A stretch of 64,000 bases of DNA from Calonectria ilicicola (lineage: Eukaryota; Ascomycota; Sordariomycetes; Hypocreales; Nectriaceae), in assembly GCA_020809705.1 (NCBI GenBank), contig CP085825.1:2790001-2854000 (forward strand), written 5' to 3'. Position numbers and translations under genes: made by a program. This document shows, one piece after another, positions 24,700 through 34,785 of the stretch. The stretch's first letter is position 1. Each line of letters begins with the position of its first letter. The notes beneath the pieces were generated by a model. That model was not told the DNA's origin. It made no database searches and saw only the letters and a program-made list of their open reading frames with translations.

Positions 24700-26277
24700 A
24701 TGCAGAGCCCTCAGAATGCCGGAAATCTCATCAGCATGAACTTCCGCAAACTGTTAGGCCGTGGCCTCGCGGCACAACAACTGTCACGGCGACCCAATCC
24801 GCGTCGGTTTTATAGCGCCGTGGTTCGCGACTACTCAGAGGCCCTTCGGCTTCTCTCTATCCTCTCATCAAATCGCCAGATCACCAACCTCTTTGACAAG
24901 CCAAATGCCTCAGCCACTGCAGGGTCCACAACCAAGGACCTCAATGCCGCCGCCATCCCTGAAGTGCTGGAATGGCTGCGTCGTGCCGGGTACTCCCCCC
25001 AAGATCTTGCCCGTCTACGACATATCCATATCGCCGGAACCAAGGGCAAGGGTTCTGTGAGCGCATTCGCAACAGGGATGCTCCGCGAGTATGGCACCGT
25101 GGGAACCTACACCAGCCCACACCTTGTCAGCGTTAGAGAGCGCATTGCCATCCAAGGGGAACCCATTTCACAGGACGCATTCGCAAGGGTTTTCTTCGAG
25201 CTCTGGGATCGCTTCACTGAGGCTTCCAAGGCCGAGGGCATGAGCGCAGCCGAGGCTGAAGGGTCAACTTCAAAACCCTTCTTTTTTCGGTTTCTCACCA
25301 TCCTGGCCTGGCATGTCTTCTTGCAACAAAAGGTAGATTGTGTTGTCTTAGAATGCGGTATTGGAGGCGAGTACGATGCCACGAATATCCTTCCACCAGA
25401 AGCTGTGTCCTCGTCGGTAATAACACAGTTGGGCATTGATCATGTGGCCATGCTTGGAGATACAGTCGAAAAGATCAGTTGGCACAAAGCAGGCATTCTC
25501 AAACCCGGCGTCAAAGGTTTTGTTCGGAGAATTGATGAGCAGCCTGGGGTGCGAGAGGTCCTTCGTTCAAGGGCAGCTGAAAAGAAAGCAGCGCTGGTTG
25601 AGGTGAATGACCAACTCGTTGAGCAATGGGGTGGCGTGCGAGGCAAGTTATCTGGCGATTTTCAAAAGTACAATCAAGCACTTGCAGTTCTCGCCGTCAA
25701 GGAGCATTTAGGGATGGAAAGTGATCCCGCTACAGCACTCCAGGCAATTCCCGATAAAATGGTAAAAGGGCTGAGAGAAGCAACTTTGCGAGGGCGATGC
25801 GAGGTAATTCAAGAAAGTGAATATGGCTGGTATCTTGACGGCGCACATACCAAGGACAGTCTGGAGCAGGTAGCCAAGTGGTTTGTTCAATCTCTAGGAC
25901 CAAACGAGTCCGCCTCGCTCGTTTTCAACCAGCAGGAACGCAATGCGTCAGAACTTCTGTCCAGCTTCCTTGAGGCAGTCCATCAGGCTGCGGGCAGGAA
26001 CGATGTTTTTTCACACGCGCTCTTCACTAGAAATGATCTGGAGAGACCTGTTGAAGGAGAAGAGAGGGATACAGAAGTACAAACACGCGCCGCAGAAGTT
26101 TTAACAGACAAAATAGCCGCGTGCAATACTGAGATTTTTGATAATATCCCCGACGCTTTATCCAAAGCGAAACATATTGGGGAGAGCAAAGGGTCAAATC
26201 ACAAGATTCTAGTAACAGGCAGTTTGCACCTTGTGGGGGGTATCTTGCGAGCTTTGGAGCCCGATAGTCTATTGTAA
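24700..26277 (+). CDS. Folylpolyglutamate synthase paralogue, probably mitochondrial, intronless
   Basis: Mur-ligase-fold enzyme adding glutamates to folates. A single frame of 525 residues starts at the first ATG (24700); a second in-frame ATG at 24736 (513 aa) begins MNFRKLLGRGLAAQQLSRRP, a good mitochondrial presequence, and may be the real start. The ATP-binding P-loop is HIAGTKGKGSVSAF (residues about 110-122). Later motifs are YTSPHLVSVRERI, ECGIGGEYDATN, LGIDHVAMLGDTVEKI, WHKAGILKPG, LRGRCEV, LDGAHTKDS and TGSLHLVGG. TKGKGS rather than the NGKGS I associate with dihydrofolate synthase favours FPGS. The neighbour on the other strand is a second, intron-containing FPGS; their stop codons are only about 70 bp apart. 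Whether this copy is fully active or specialised is not visible. Confidence 0.88.
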   Translation: MQSPQNAGNLISMNFRKLLGRGLAAQQLSRRPNPRRFYSAVVRDYSEALRLLSILSSNRQITNLFDKPNASATAGSTTKDLNAAAIPEVLEWLRRAGYSPQDLARLRHIHIAGTKGKGSVSAFATGMLREYGTVGTYTSPHLVSVRERIAIQGEPISQDAFARVFFELWDRFTEASKAEGMSAAEAEGSTSKPFFFRFLTILAWHVFLQQKVDCVVLECGIGGEYDATNILPPEAVSSSVITQLGIDHVAMLGDTVEKISWHKAGILKPGVKGFVRRIDEQPGVREVLRSRAAEKKAALVEVNDQLVEQWGGVRGKLSGDFQKYNQALAVLAVKEHLGMESDPATALQAIPDKMVKGLREATLRGRCEVIQESEYGWYLDGAHTKDSLEQVAKWFVQSLGPNESASLVFNQQERNASELLSSFLEAVHQAAGRNDVFSHALFTRNDLERPVEGEERDTEVQTRAAEVLTDKIAACNTEIFDNIPDALSKAKHIGESKGSNHKILVTGSLHLVGGILRALEPDSLL

Positions 26278-26347
26278 TATAGATGTCTTGTTTTTACCGT
26301 CCATGTCTCATTTATCGTCCCAGGATATTGCATCATTCAACAAGATA

Positions 26348-28004
26348 TTAAAGAGCATCAGCTTTCTCCAAAATCCCCAACGCTCCACCAACCAAGTGCA
26401 GGCTACCCGTGATAAAAGCCTGAACTGATTGGCCCTCCGAGAGCCCCTGGCTAAGTTCCCTTGCGTAGTCAATAGATTGCTCAATAGTCGGCATGACCTT
26501 GACCGTAGCATTAGGATCCAAGGACGACCACTTCTCGGCAAAGCGGTGCTGAACAGTCATCTTATCGATCTCGGCTGGGTCGTATTGCCGATTGACAAAG
26601 TCCCGCTTGTAACCGGTTGCAGCATACGTGACGTTTGTGCAGAAGATGACATGGTCAAAGGCAGGCTTGCCCTCACGCTTCGTAGAGTGGCAGATGGACT
26701 CGAGGAAGTCAACGGCTTCAGAACGGCCCTGTTGATTGAAGATCATAACACGAGGACCATTCCTAGACTCTAGTCAGTATCGAAGGAAAAAAAGGAAGGT
26801 AAATGAATGAAAAAAAAAAGCATACCGATGAGATGTTTCCCCAGCAAACCATTTTGCGGACACTTTTAAACTGTCAGACGTGTGGGCACCGTCCACATGC
26901 CATATCACATTTCCCTCAGGCTTCACCTCACAGCGTCCCCTCCAAACAACCTGTTCGAGCCCATCGACAAATTCTTTAGGGAATGGCGCTGTCCTTTCTG
27001 GAAGAGAAACACCTAGCTTCTGGAGGGCTGTCTCCGCGAGTGCCACGCCCAGGGAAGCATTCTTCTTTTGGAAAGGTGCATCTGGCCGGATCTTGACAAC
27101 ACGGAGCCGAGGATCGATCTCCACGGTTTTCAAGTTGACATCCTTTTCCACAGCTCGTTTCTCCAGAACTTCCGCAGCCTCTGGAACTTGCTCAACTGTA
27201 AAGGCCGGGCTGCCAGTCTTCATGATGCCGGCCTTGTGCCATGCAATCTTGTCAACAGTGTCGCCAAGCGCAAACACATGGTCGATTCCAAGCGTGCTGA
27301 TTCCTGACGCCACCGGTTGCTCGACGACGTTTGTCGCATCGTACTCGCCACCAATTCCCGTCTCGTAGACGGCTACATCTACACCCTCCTGGAGGAACAC
27401 ATGCCAGCTCATGAGAGTCAAGTAGCGGGCATAGATTGGCCGCGGGGCCATCAAGGCATCCTCGGATGAGGCATTAGCCTCTAGCCGATCCCACACCTCA
27501 AAGAAATACTTTGAAAAAAGCTCTTCAGAAATGGGTTTTGAGTTGATACGAATGCGCTCCCTGACGGCGATTAAGTGAGGGGAAGTAAAGAGGCCCGTTT
27601 TGCGGGGCACTGAGAGAGTATGTTGGTACTGAGCGAGAATGGAATCAACAAAGGCACAGGTGCTTCCTTTTCCCTTTGTCCCAGCAACATGTACAATGTT
27701 GAGACGTTCTAGGTCTGCGGGCTTCAGGAGTAGAAATGGATCAGTAAACCGCGAGCTGAGAGATATTCAAGTCTTGACTCACACTGTAGCCGATGCGTTG
27801 TAAGTATGTCCTCATCTCTTTGATAGAGACGGCATCAGGCCTAATTCCTGCCTTCCTACGCGCTTCGATTATATCAAAAGGCGTTTGAAGAGAATTAAGC
27901 GCATCAATCGCATCCTATATTGATATTCAGTAAGGCATTGAGACAAACCGCAATGGGGTTCAGGAAGGGTGCTGTACATTGTAGGATCTGCCCGAGGTCG
28001 CCAT
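26348..28004 (-). CDS. met7: Folylpolyglutamate synthase
   Basis: Adds gamma-linked glutamates to tetrahydrofolate. Four minus-strand exons, 28004-27978, 27914-27783, 27721-26826 and 26762-26348, give 489 residues. The three introns (61-63 bp) have donors GTACAG, GTGAGT and GTATGC. The spliced start MATSGRSYN joins DAIDALNSLQTPFDII, characteristic of eukaryotic FPGS. The P-loop is HVAGTKGKGSTCAF (GTKGKGS at about 67-73), followed by FTSPHLIAVRERIRIN, ETGIGGEYDATN, LGIDHVFALGDTVDKIAWHK, WRGRCEV, HVDGAHTSDS and TGSLHLVGG. The 27-nt first exon rests on frame and similarity, and an upstream alternative start with a mitochondrial leader cannot be excluded. It is tail to tail with the intronless paralogue, so their 3' ends probably overlap. 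Confidence 0.93.
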
Positions 28005-28771
28005 AGTGGACAATACAGCACGGCGTGAGGCTATGAATTTGAAGTGGTTGAAAGGCTGCACAAATGCTCTCCACGATACATGATGCATCTATGTACGCGG
28101 AGCGTCGAACTCAGCGATGGAACTCGTTGGTGGTGTCCCGCAGAAAACTCGGATAATTGAATTGGTGCAGCAAGATGAGTGGCTTAAAGGTTGTGCTACC
28201 AAGTGTCAACATCAAAAGCCGTCTGTAATAAGGGTCTCTTGTCTGAAATGAGAAATCGAGGTTCTAAAATAAAAATTCCAGCTCAATTTTTTGGTGTAGT
28301 CGAAAATTGGCCCCTATCTACGAGTAATGGCTGCCGAAAGGCGTCGGTATCCAGCCGGCGCCGGTATCGTAGGCCCGAAGGTCTTGACTAATATCGGGCA
28401 TGACTAAACGCCATACCAATGAATGGCTGCGAAAATAAGTAGGAATAATAATCCAGATATCTTGAGGTTTTGCTTTTGTATAAATTTTCGAACATAATAT
28501 CAGCATAGTTTGAGTGTGATGGGATATTTCTTCGTCCAATATTGAAAATGCGCCCGAACAGACCAGGTCATAAATTACCGTCGATAGTGAGCGCAACGCC
28601 AAACAGATTCACATTCAACATGACGCAAGAGGTACCAAAAGAAGCATACAAAATTTTAATCATAAGTTGAGGTTGCGTTTTCATACATTTCTGTCTCTCT
28701 CTGGAAAAAATGGCGGTCGTTTATCGTAGACAAAAAGACATCTCGGGACGGCTGACGTTATCTCGGAGGTT
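28005..28771. other. Intergenic region, AT-rich
   Basis: About 770 bp upstream of FPGS and downstream of the GFA-type gene. The right half (about 28400-28700) is clearly AT-rich. The only open frames are short and unconvincing. Confidence 0.55.
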
Positions 28772-29842
28772 TTAGCCGATGGGATAGTCTTCGATATTAC
28801 CCTCCTTTTCCAAGACGTATTGGTTCATCCCTTCTTGCAGCGCTTGTGCAAAATCATGATCGAACCTCTTACCACTTTCCAAGGCCCCCAGCCTTGCTCG
28901 CCATGTCAACCAATTCTCCGCCATGAGACCTTCCGGAGCTCTCATGACGCCGACCGCAAGGTCAACTATCTGCTGCCTATCCGTTGGCCGGCGCTCATCT
29001 ACAGAATAGAAAAACGCTGCACCACATTTTCCGCAGAATGAACGAAGAACATCAGGCGATGATCGATAGGTCTTAGATGTTCCGAGCAAGAGGTCGGGCT
29101 TGATCGGCGGTTCGCACAGCGCAAGCGGGATAAATGTCCATCCGACCACATGGACACCATGGTTCAGACGGCAATCATCGCAGGCATCGAAACATCCATG
29201 CCATTTCGTCTGATCCTTGGGAGAAACATACTGAGACATGTACTCGTCTTTGAGCACTTCTTCTGTGGGCCTTGGGAAAGTGAAGGATACGCCACCACAA
29301 TGGCACTGCGCGCGCATACGATCCTTCCCATCAGGTCCGATTTCAGGCTCAGATTTGACAACTTTTGCACGATCACTATCTTCAGGTGGGTTGTAGACTT
29401 CAATGTCACGTCCTCCAATGCTAGGGAGCATCTTTGCGATGCCTCCATCTGTGACAGACTTGCTATAAATGTGGTGGCCAATTTGGAAGTTCTCCGGGCC
29501 ATGGTCTATAAAGATAGAGGTCGAGGGGGTCCAGTTGCCCCTCTCCAACCCAATAGAAGCAATGTGGCACCCGCAAGTCGAGCAGAAATTCGAGCTTGAA
29601 CGGTCTCCAGTTGTGTAAGACGTCATATTTTCCTTTGAAGACGGTTCCACGAACTTGGGCACGATGTCAGCGGGAAAACGGGCGTGAAATACGCATGGCA
29701 TTCCGAGACTAAAACGACACAGACTGCAATGACAGAGATGAACGTGAAGCGGAAGCGCCGACTTGGGCACATCGACAGTGAAGTGAACAGAGCCACAGAA
29801 GCATTTAGCCTCCAATGTCTTTGTATCAGTGGGCTCCGTCAT
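28772..29842 (-). CDS. Two-domain GFA/CENP-V-type zinc protein
   Basis: The fold is that of glutathione-dependent formaldehyde-activating enzyme (GFA) and CENP-V, a Cys-rich zinc fold. The start is the ATG at 29842 (MTEPTDTKTLEAK); the frame continues upstream only through non-ATG codons. The 356-residue intronless protein carries the domain twice. The first has KCFCGSVHFTV (Cys14, 16), HLCHCSLCRF (Cys37, 39, 42) and CSTCGC (Cys87, 90). The second has QCHCGGVSFTF (Cys180, 182), CFDACDDC (Cys217, 221, 224) and CGKCGAAFF near the end. Members of this family have varied or unknown substrates, so formaldehyde detoxification is not assured. It is divergent from the prefoldin-like gene. Confidence 0.88.
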   Translation of the reverse strand: MTEPTDTKTLEAKCFCGSVHFTVDVPKSALPLHVHLCHCSLCRFSLGMPCVFHARFPADIVPKFVEPSSKENMTSYTTGDRSSSNFCSTCGCHIASIGLERGNWTPSTSIFIDHGPENFQIGHHIYSKSVTDGGIAKMLPSIGGRDIEVYNPPEDSDRAKVVKSEPEIGPDGKDRMRAQCHCGGVSFTFPRPTEEVLKDEYMSQYVSPKDQTKWHGCFDACDDCRLNHGVHVVGWTFIPLALCEPPIKPDLLLGTSKTYRSSPDVLRSFCGKCGAAFFYSVDERRPTDRQQIVDLAVGVMRAPEGLMAENWLTWRARLGALESGKRFDHDFAQALQEGMNQYVLEKEGNIEDYPIG

Positions 29843-30280
29843 GATGGTTGCTATTAAAAAGATATGGTGCAAGGAAGCAGGTGGCGAGATGTGTTAGAGG
29901 GAAAATCCCATCGCTTGCTCCAGTGCGCATGGCTGTGTGTTTGTCTACTGGTTGAAGGATTCAAGGCCAGAATTCCCCACCAATGTCAATAACGCCCTTT
30001 CCCTCGCCGCTGTTTGGCCCTTGTGCTTCCCATTGTAGCGTTTCACCTTTCATGCCCGTCTGACACCGCGCCAGGCTTCGTAGCAACCATTATCGGTCTT
30101 GCACGATAAGGCAGCGCCCAGAAGTGAACTCATATTAGCCGGTGTTTAGCCGCCATAGCCGCCACCCACCCTCATTGAGTTTGCTGTAGCTTGATTTTTT
30201 GAAATTTCGGCGCCAGCCGTCATTCTTAATAATCACAGTTTACCACTGTGATATTGCGGTAGCTAACCCAGGTCGCCGAT
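29843..30280. promoter_or_regulatory. Divergent promoter region, GFA gene / bud27
   Basis: The start codons are 438 bp apart, so this segment must serve both genes. It contains a few CCAAT-like and GATA-like words, but none clustered enough to name a factor. Confidence 0.4.
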
Positions 30281-32110
30281 ATGTCAGGGGTCAAGGACAG
30301 TTTCCTGGACCTTGAAAGGCACAGGTTGCAGCTTGAGGAGCTAGTCAAGAAATTACAGAAAGACTTGCAGCACTGGCAGACCTGGGATGCCGAATATGAA
30401 GCTCTAAAGGAAGAGATCGACGCGCTCCCCGAAACCAGCCTCGCCTCTCTAGCCCAGATCAAGGAATCTTTCGAGGGCGAGCTACTTGATCAACGCGAGA
30501 TCGACGACATCTTCGGCACCAAGACTCTAAAATCCAAGGAGCAGGTCATCAATGTATTGGACCGTCGTATCGACTATGTCACCCAAAACATCACATCCCT
30601 GCAAAAACAACTTGATACTGCAGAAAACAAACATGCCGCAGCTACAGTCATCAGCCAACCTGACGCGATTGATGAGGATGGCCAGCCTATCACGGAAATC
30701 ATTGAACAGTTGGATGACGATGACAATGTCGTCTCATATCGACTGAATAAGCCAGGCGACTCGTTGCCTCACCTTCAGGAAGCCCTGGAAAAGGCCGGGA
30801 TAAAAGACATCTCAGAGGTAGAGCCGAAACTAGAACAAAAAGCAGAACAGACGCCCCCGTCGCAGAAGACCCCATCAGAGGCTCCTGTTAAAACTGTCAA
30901 AGATGAGCCTGTCTCACACACGGAGTCTACGAATCAAACAGTGTCAGAGTCTTCTGCTGCGCCTGCATCACCCACAACCAAAGCCGTCTCATTTGCACCG
31001 AGCACCAAAATTGAGGACGGCCCTACTCCCCAGCTGTCAAGAAACGCCAAACGCGTCGAGCAAATCATGAAAAGCGCGAAAGATCAAGAAAGCATGGGTT
31101 CTGAGAAGCCTGTCATCCCTGAAGACGAAGATGAGGATGATGCAGAGATGCGCCGAGAAATGCTTGCATATGGCATGGGAGAAGTTGGTGCAGTTGTTGC
31201 TGAGCTTGAACTTGTCGAGGGTGATTCTGATGAGGATGACGAAGAGATTGAATTCAGCGATGAGGGGTTTGAAGATGACAATGACGACGAGGAAGATAAA
31301 TGGGGTCGTTCTACGGGAAGAATCGTCACTGACAAATACCGTCAGCGTATGCTTGAATTGGAAAAGAAGCTTGGAGTAAAATCCCGCTTCACTGCCCAGG
31401 AAGAAGAAAAGGCGAAAGAACAGGACTCAGATGATGATGATGACCGCATCGGTCGCATTGTTGTAAAGCAAAGCGCAGAGACGTCCTCGTCAGCATCGTC
31501 AGCATCAAAACCAGCACCAGCAAAATCGATCATCAAGGATCATCAATCCACTGTTGAATCCGGCAAAAAGGGTGTCAGATTTGCGTCTAGTCTTGATATT
31601 GCACCTGATGATGAGCCTGCTGCAAAGCCAGCAGCAAAGGAAAAGGAGAAAGAGAAGGAAAAGGAGCCTCTCGTCGATCCATTGAGTGATATTGTTGAGC
31701 GATCCGGTCCGGCCAAACCAGTCGAGACGAAAACGAATCGCAAACCATCTCGCTTCAAGAAATCAAGAGCCGAAGGACCAGTACATGACGCGCCTCCCCC
31801 AGGCCCTATGAGCATGCCTGCAAAGTTCCTTGACCAGGATCGGCCAACAGCGCCAACAGGTCCCGAAGGAGCCACGATTGCTGACACGTTGGTTGAGCGT
31901 GAGACCATCACAGCTCCCATCCGCCCCGAAGATGATGACATGGTGCAAGACGAAGTCGCTGGTGAGTACCAGCGCCTACGCAAGAAATTCATTCACCGTG
32001 AAGGTGGGTTCTTGAAAGAAGACGAATCACCAATCAAGCCTCTTGATGAAAGCGAGGGTGGACCAGAACGTGTCAGCCGCTTCAAGGCTGCAAGACTGTC
32101 GAAACAATAA
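30281..32110 (+). CDS. bud27: URI/Bud27-type unconventional prefoldin
   Basis: The protein resembles URI1/Bud27, a prefoldin-like cochaperone linked to RNA polymerase assembly and nutrient (TOR) signalling. One exon of 609 residues begins ATGTCAGGG. Residues 1-125 are prefoldin alpha-type: two helical coiled coils (LDLERHRLQLEELVKKLQ; ...VINVLDRRIDYVTQNITSLQ) around a beta hairpin (IKESFEGELLDQREIDDIFG). The middle (about 280-360) is very acidic (EDEDEDDAEMRREML, EGDSDEDDEEIEFSDEG). The end contains NRKPSRFKKSR and finishes SRFKAARLSKQ, matching the short basic C-terminal motif (DUF3835-like) of fungal URI proteins. No intron is needed. Yeast Bud27 and human URI share the same order of domains; the identification is from memory of the family. 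Confidence 0.85.
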   Translation: MSGVKDSFLDLERHRLQLEELVKKLQKDLQHWQTWDAEYEALKEEIDALPETSLASLAQIKESFEGELLDQREIDDIFGTKTLKSKEQVINVLDRRIDYVTQNITSLQKQLDTAENKHAAATVISQPDAIDEDGQPITEIIEQLDDDDNVVSYRLNKPGDSLPHLQEALEKAGIKDISEVEPKLEQKAEQTPPSQKTPSEAPVKTVKDEPVSHTESTNQTVSESSAAPASPTTKAVSFAPSTKIEDGPTPQLSRNAKRVEQIMKSAKDQESMGSEKPVIPEDEDEDDAEMRREMLAYGMGEVGAVVAELELVEGDSDEDDEEIEFSDEGFEDDNDDEEDKWGRSTGRIVTDKYRQRMLELEKKLGVKSRFTAQEEEKAKEQDSDDDDDRIGRIVVKQSAETSSSASSASKPAPAKSIIKDHQSTVESGKKGVRFASSLDIAPDDEPAAKPAAKEKEKEKEKEPLVDPLSDIVERSGPAKPVETKTNRKPSRFKKSRAEGPVHDAPPPGPMSMPAKFLDQDRPTAPTGPEGATIADTLVERETITAPIRPEDDDMVQDEVAGEYQRLRKKFIHREGGFLKEDESPIKPLDESEGGPERVSRFKAARLSKQ

Positions 32111-33457
32111 CTACCTATAGAACGTGGCAGACCAACAGCTAGAGATGGCGGTTGGATGCGACAGGCGATAATCGATACAGAAATCGACTAGTCCTGGCAC
32201 ATGCTCCGCTTTGATCTGGCATTGGTGACTGGGGCGCTGCGTGATCTGGTTTGCTGACGCCATGTTGCTATAAACTAACCTTACTTGGATGCATGATGAG
32301 TCTCGACACAAATAGTACGTAGGCACAGCTGGTGCGTAGTTCGTAAGTCACAGCGCCCAGTCGGTTGTGATGGTGTGCCGGATACGTATGGGCAATGTAG
32401 ACATGTGGTTAGCGTGTGTGTAAGTGCAGGGAACGTGAAGTATGGTGGAAGTGGGAGTGGTGGATGATAGGAACGCCTCTATCGACTGGATGGGTCGCAG
32501 TTGCCAATCTGCTTCCCAGTTTAAGCGCGATTCCAAGATGAACAAGACTCAAAAAAGGGATCTCTGATGCCTTGACCGTACAATGGTTTTGGCTACTCGT
32601 TTCACCCTTTACATTCAATTTCACTTTCACATCATTACCCAAAAAAGAGTACGACCATGACGCATAATGTTAATGTAGCGTAGCAGCACCTACCCACTGA
32701 GGCAATACGCCGGGTATATCGATATCCAAGATGAGTGTGCCTTGTTGGTCTCGGCCGGTCCCCTGCTATCGTCGTTGGTTTTATGGCCCTGCGGCACGTG
32801 CATACGGTCTGGTCCGCTTTTGGAGTGGGTTAGCAGGTTTGGCTGGCTGAGGCACTGAGCCAAGACGGCAACGTGTGGGGTGGATCGCCGGAAGTTCGGC
32901 ACCTGGCGCATCAATCGTCGTAGTACCTCTGGTGCCGGGTCCCGACTCATGGCACACGGTTACGACGACTTGCTGCACGGCCACTCCGATATTTGCTGTC
33001 CTGGACCCTTCCGATGCCCTGCTCGGGTTTGAGGCTTAGCAGGGGGGGAGCCCGCCCTACTATGTGCAGTGAGAGCCGACGAGCTGTGGTGGCCCTGAGT
33101 GGCCCAGACTGGACCAGGCCGTCGACGGCCACACGGCAACTCGGCACAGCTACGAGACCAGGAGGTGGGTGATGGGAGGTACTCTGAGAGCTTCCGCGAG
33201 ATGAGACGCACATTCCCACGGCTTCGTGGCTGCAGAGCGGCCTCTTGTCATAGGAGCAATCGGATGTGCGTTCCGTCCGCGCCCGCCTAAGTACTTAAAA
33301 CGATGACGCCCGGCACCGAGATGCCGTCTCTCTTCACTAAACACCAACCAACTCTACAACAACTCTAAACACAACCTTACTTTTTGACAATTTTCGACTA
33401 AGAACACGTCTTTGTCCTTCACACACACACACAAACACACACACACCAACCAACAAA
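32111..33457. other. Intergenic region with promoter of the cysteine-rich gene
   Basis: About 1.35 kb without a supportable gene. Upstream of 33458 the sequence has a possible TATA-like element (TACTTAAAA, about 33292-33300) and an A/C-rich leader ending in a CA repeat, the arrangement of a strongly transcribed small gene. The long minus-strand frames at 32690-33350 overlap one another and look like noise. Confidence 0.5.
33420..33446 (+). repeat. CA dinucleotide repeat in a 5' leader
   Basis: An imperfect (CA)n microsatellite with one AA interruption ends about 11 bases before the ATG of the cysteine-rich small protein, so it is probably transcribed as part of its leader. Its length may vary between strains. 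Confidence 0.8.
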
Positions 33458-33706
33458 ATGCCTGCCGCCATGGAGCCCACTCAGCAAGCCCCCATGACCT
33501 CGAACAACGAGAACATTGTCTCCCAGCAGCCTGTGAGTACACCCGCGGAACGCAACACCAGCCGCCTTATGTGCAATGTCAACTAACATTTTTTTTTTCC
33601 TTTACAGTCTGCCGAGCCCCAGCCCGACATGTCCATGCGAGGTGGTGAGGAAGCTGGCTGCGAGATCTGCTGCGGTCTCTGCGCCTGCGAGGAGTCCTGC
33701 TGCTAA
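33458..33706 (+). CDS. Small cysteine-rich protein (57 aa)
   Basis: Two exons, 33458-33532 and 33608-33706, are separated by a 75-bp intron with donor GTGAGT and acceptor TTTACAG. The N-terminal half is polar and rich in Gln, Asn and Pro, without a signal peptide. The last 15 residues, CEICCGLCACEESCC, hold seven cysteines, preceded by GGEEAG. The pattern resembles either CYSTM-type Cys-rich tails (stress-related, membrane-associated) or a metallothionein-like metal site, but lacks the hydrophobic stretch of a typical CYSTM. The leader is A/C-rich with a CA repeat, suggesting strong or stress-linked expression. Splice signals and the clean frame support a real gene; its function is unknown. 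Confidence 0.75.
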
Positions 33707-34704
33707 ACGCATCACCGTCTGAGACTTTTGGAGGAACCTTGACATGCACACGGCATACCAGTCCCATGTCGGAGGGGAGTTTTTGTCTTTTCGAACATGT
33801 TTGACGATAGAAATGATATCCCCATAATCACATCAACAAAAACAAAAACAAAAAAGCAATTCCCGTGTTGTGACGTGTGAAATCAATGCCATGCGTAGAG
33901 ACTCTCATGCACGCCATCTTTGGCGAACGAGTACCTACATCATACATGACAGCTCCTTGTCGCCCAGCTCTCAAGTTCCCCGCTCTGTGCCTGGACCCTG
34001 CGTCGCCTTGTCGGGATTGGCCGTATGCGCCGGTGGAGCCCATGCAGCCCTGCATCCATCTATCTGAGATGGAACTTGCCCACCCACAGCCCTTTACTTT
34101 TGATCTTTAAGCCTCATCATCCACCACCATCCCGCGCGGACTTTGCCGCCAACGATAGTCTTTTCAGTCCCATTCCATGTAAGCGAGCTAGTAAATCATA
34201 TTGCTGCCGCGGAGCTTTTTTCGCCTTTGAGACGAGAGTCCAATTCCAATGGGATGGATGTATTAGGTTAATTCTATGAACTCTCTTGGTCACAACAAAC
34301 AAACCAGTCACTGCCACCTGTGGTCAACGGAGATTTCCCGGTCCCTTTCATGATACAGCGGAAATACAATTTCGTGATTCTCGCCACATGCTTCGGCGAT
34401 ATGACCAGGGGTACATCGGTGTTGTTATGCTTTCGTGATGGACAAGCTAGGGCCAAGGTCTCAGAGGGGGCCCAAAATACCTACCCCAAGTGTTAATAAA
34501 AACAAAGGACAAGTGACCCACGAAGTCCCAATAATAAGCGTGACAATGTATATGATCTCCGGGGCTTCCCTGGTTGATAAGTAGGACACCTACTAGAGGA
34601 TCATTGCTGAGGCGAAACTTCAGATCCAAAACCCAGCCTTCTCCAACTTATCCATAAGCTGATCCAAAAATAAATAAATGGATTGAGGGTTTTGTATCAG
34701 AGGC

Positions 34705-34709
34705 AAAAA
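34705..34709 (-). terminator. RNA polymerase III terminator of tRNA-Val
   Basis: A run of five T on the minus strand lies two bases past the tRNA discriminator base, as expected for polymerase III termination. Confidence 0.75.
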
Positions 34710-34711
34710 TG

Positions 34712-34785
34712 TGATTCCGCCCGGGATTGAACCGGGGACCTTCTCGGTGTTAACGAGATGCCATAACCAACTAGACCACAGAACC
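34712..34785 (-). tRNA. tRNA-Val (anticodon AAC), intronless
   Basis: Minus-strand cloverleaf. The acceptor stem pairs GGTTCTG with CGGAATC (one G-T wobble), with discriminator A. The D arm contains GTCTAGTTGGTTATGGC (A box). The anticodon stem is TCTCG/CGAGA with loop TTAACAC, so positions 34-36 read AAC (at 34751-34749), decoding valine GUU (and GUC after A-to-I editing). The T arm is CCCGG-TTCAATC-CCGGG (B box). The mature part is 73 nt plus the discriminator, with no intron and no encoded CCA. A polymerase III T5 terminator follows. Confidence 0.95.

Noticed and set aside
29843..29872. Ten-residue N-terminal extension of the GFA-type protein
   Set aside because: Its first codon is TTG; the first ATG at 29842 precedes the Cys motif at a usual distance.
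32690..33350. Several overlapping minus-strand frames of 60-90 codons
   Set aside because: They share the same DNA in different frames and have no conserved sequence; typical noise in GC-rich DNA.
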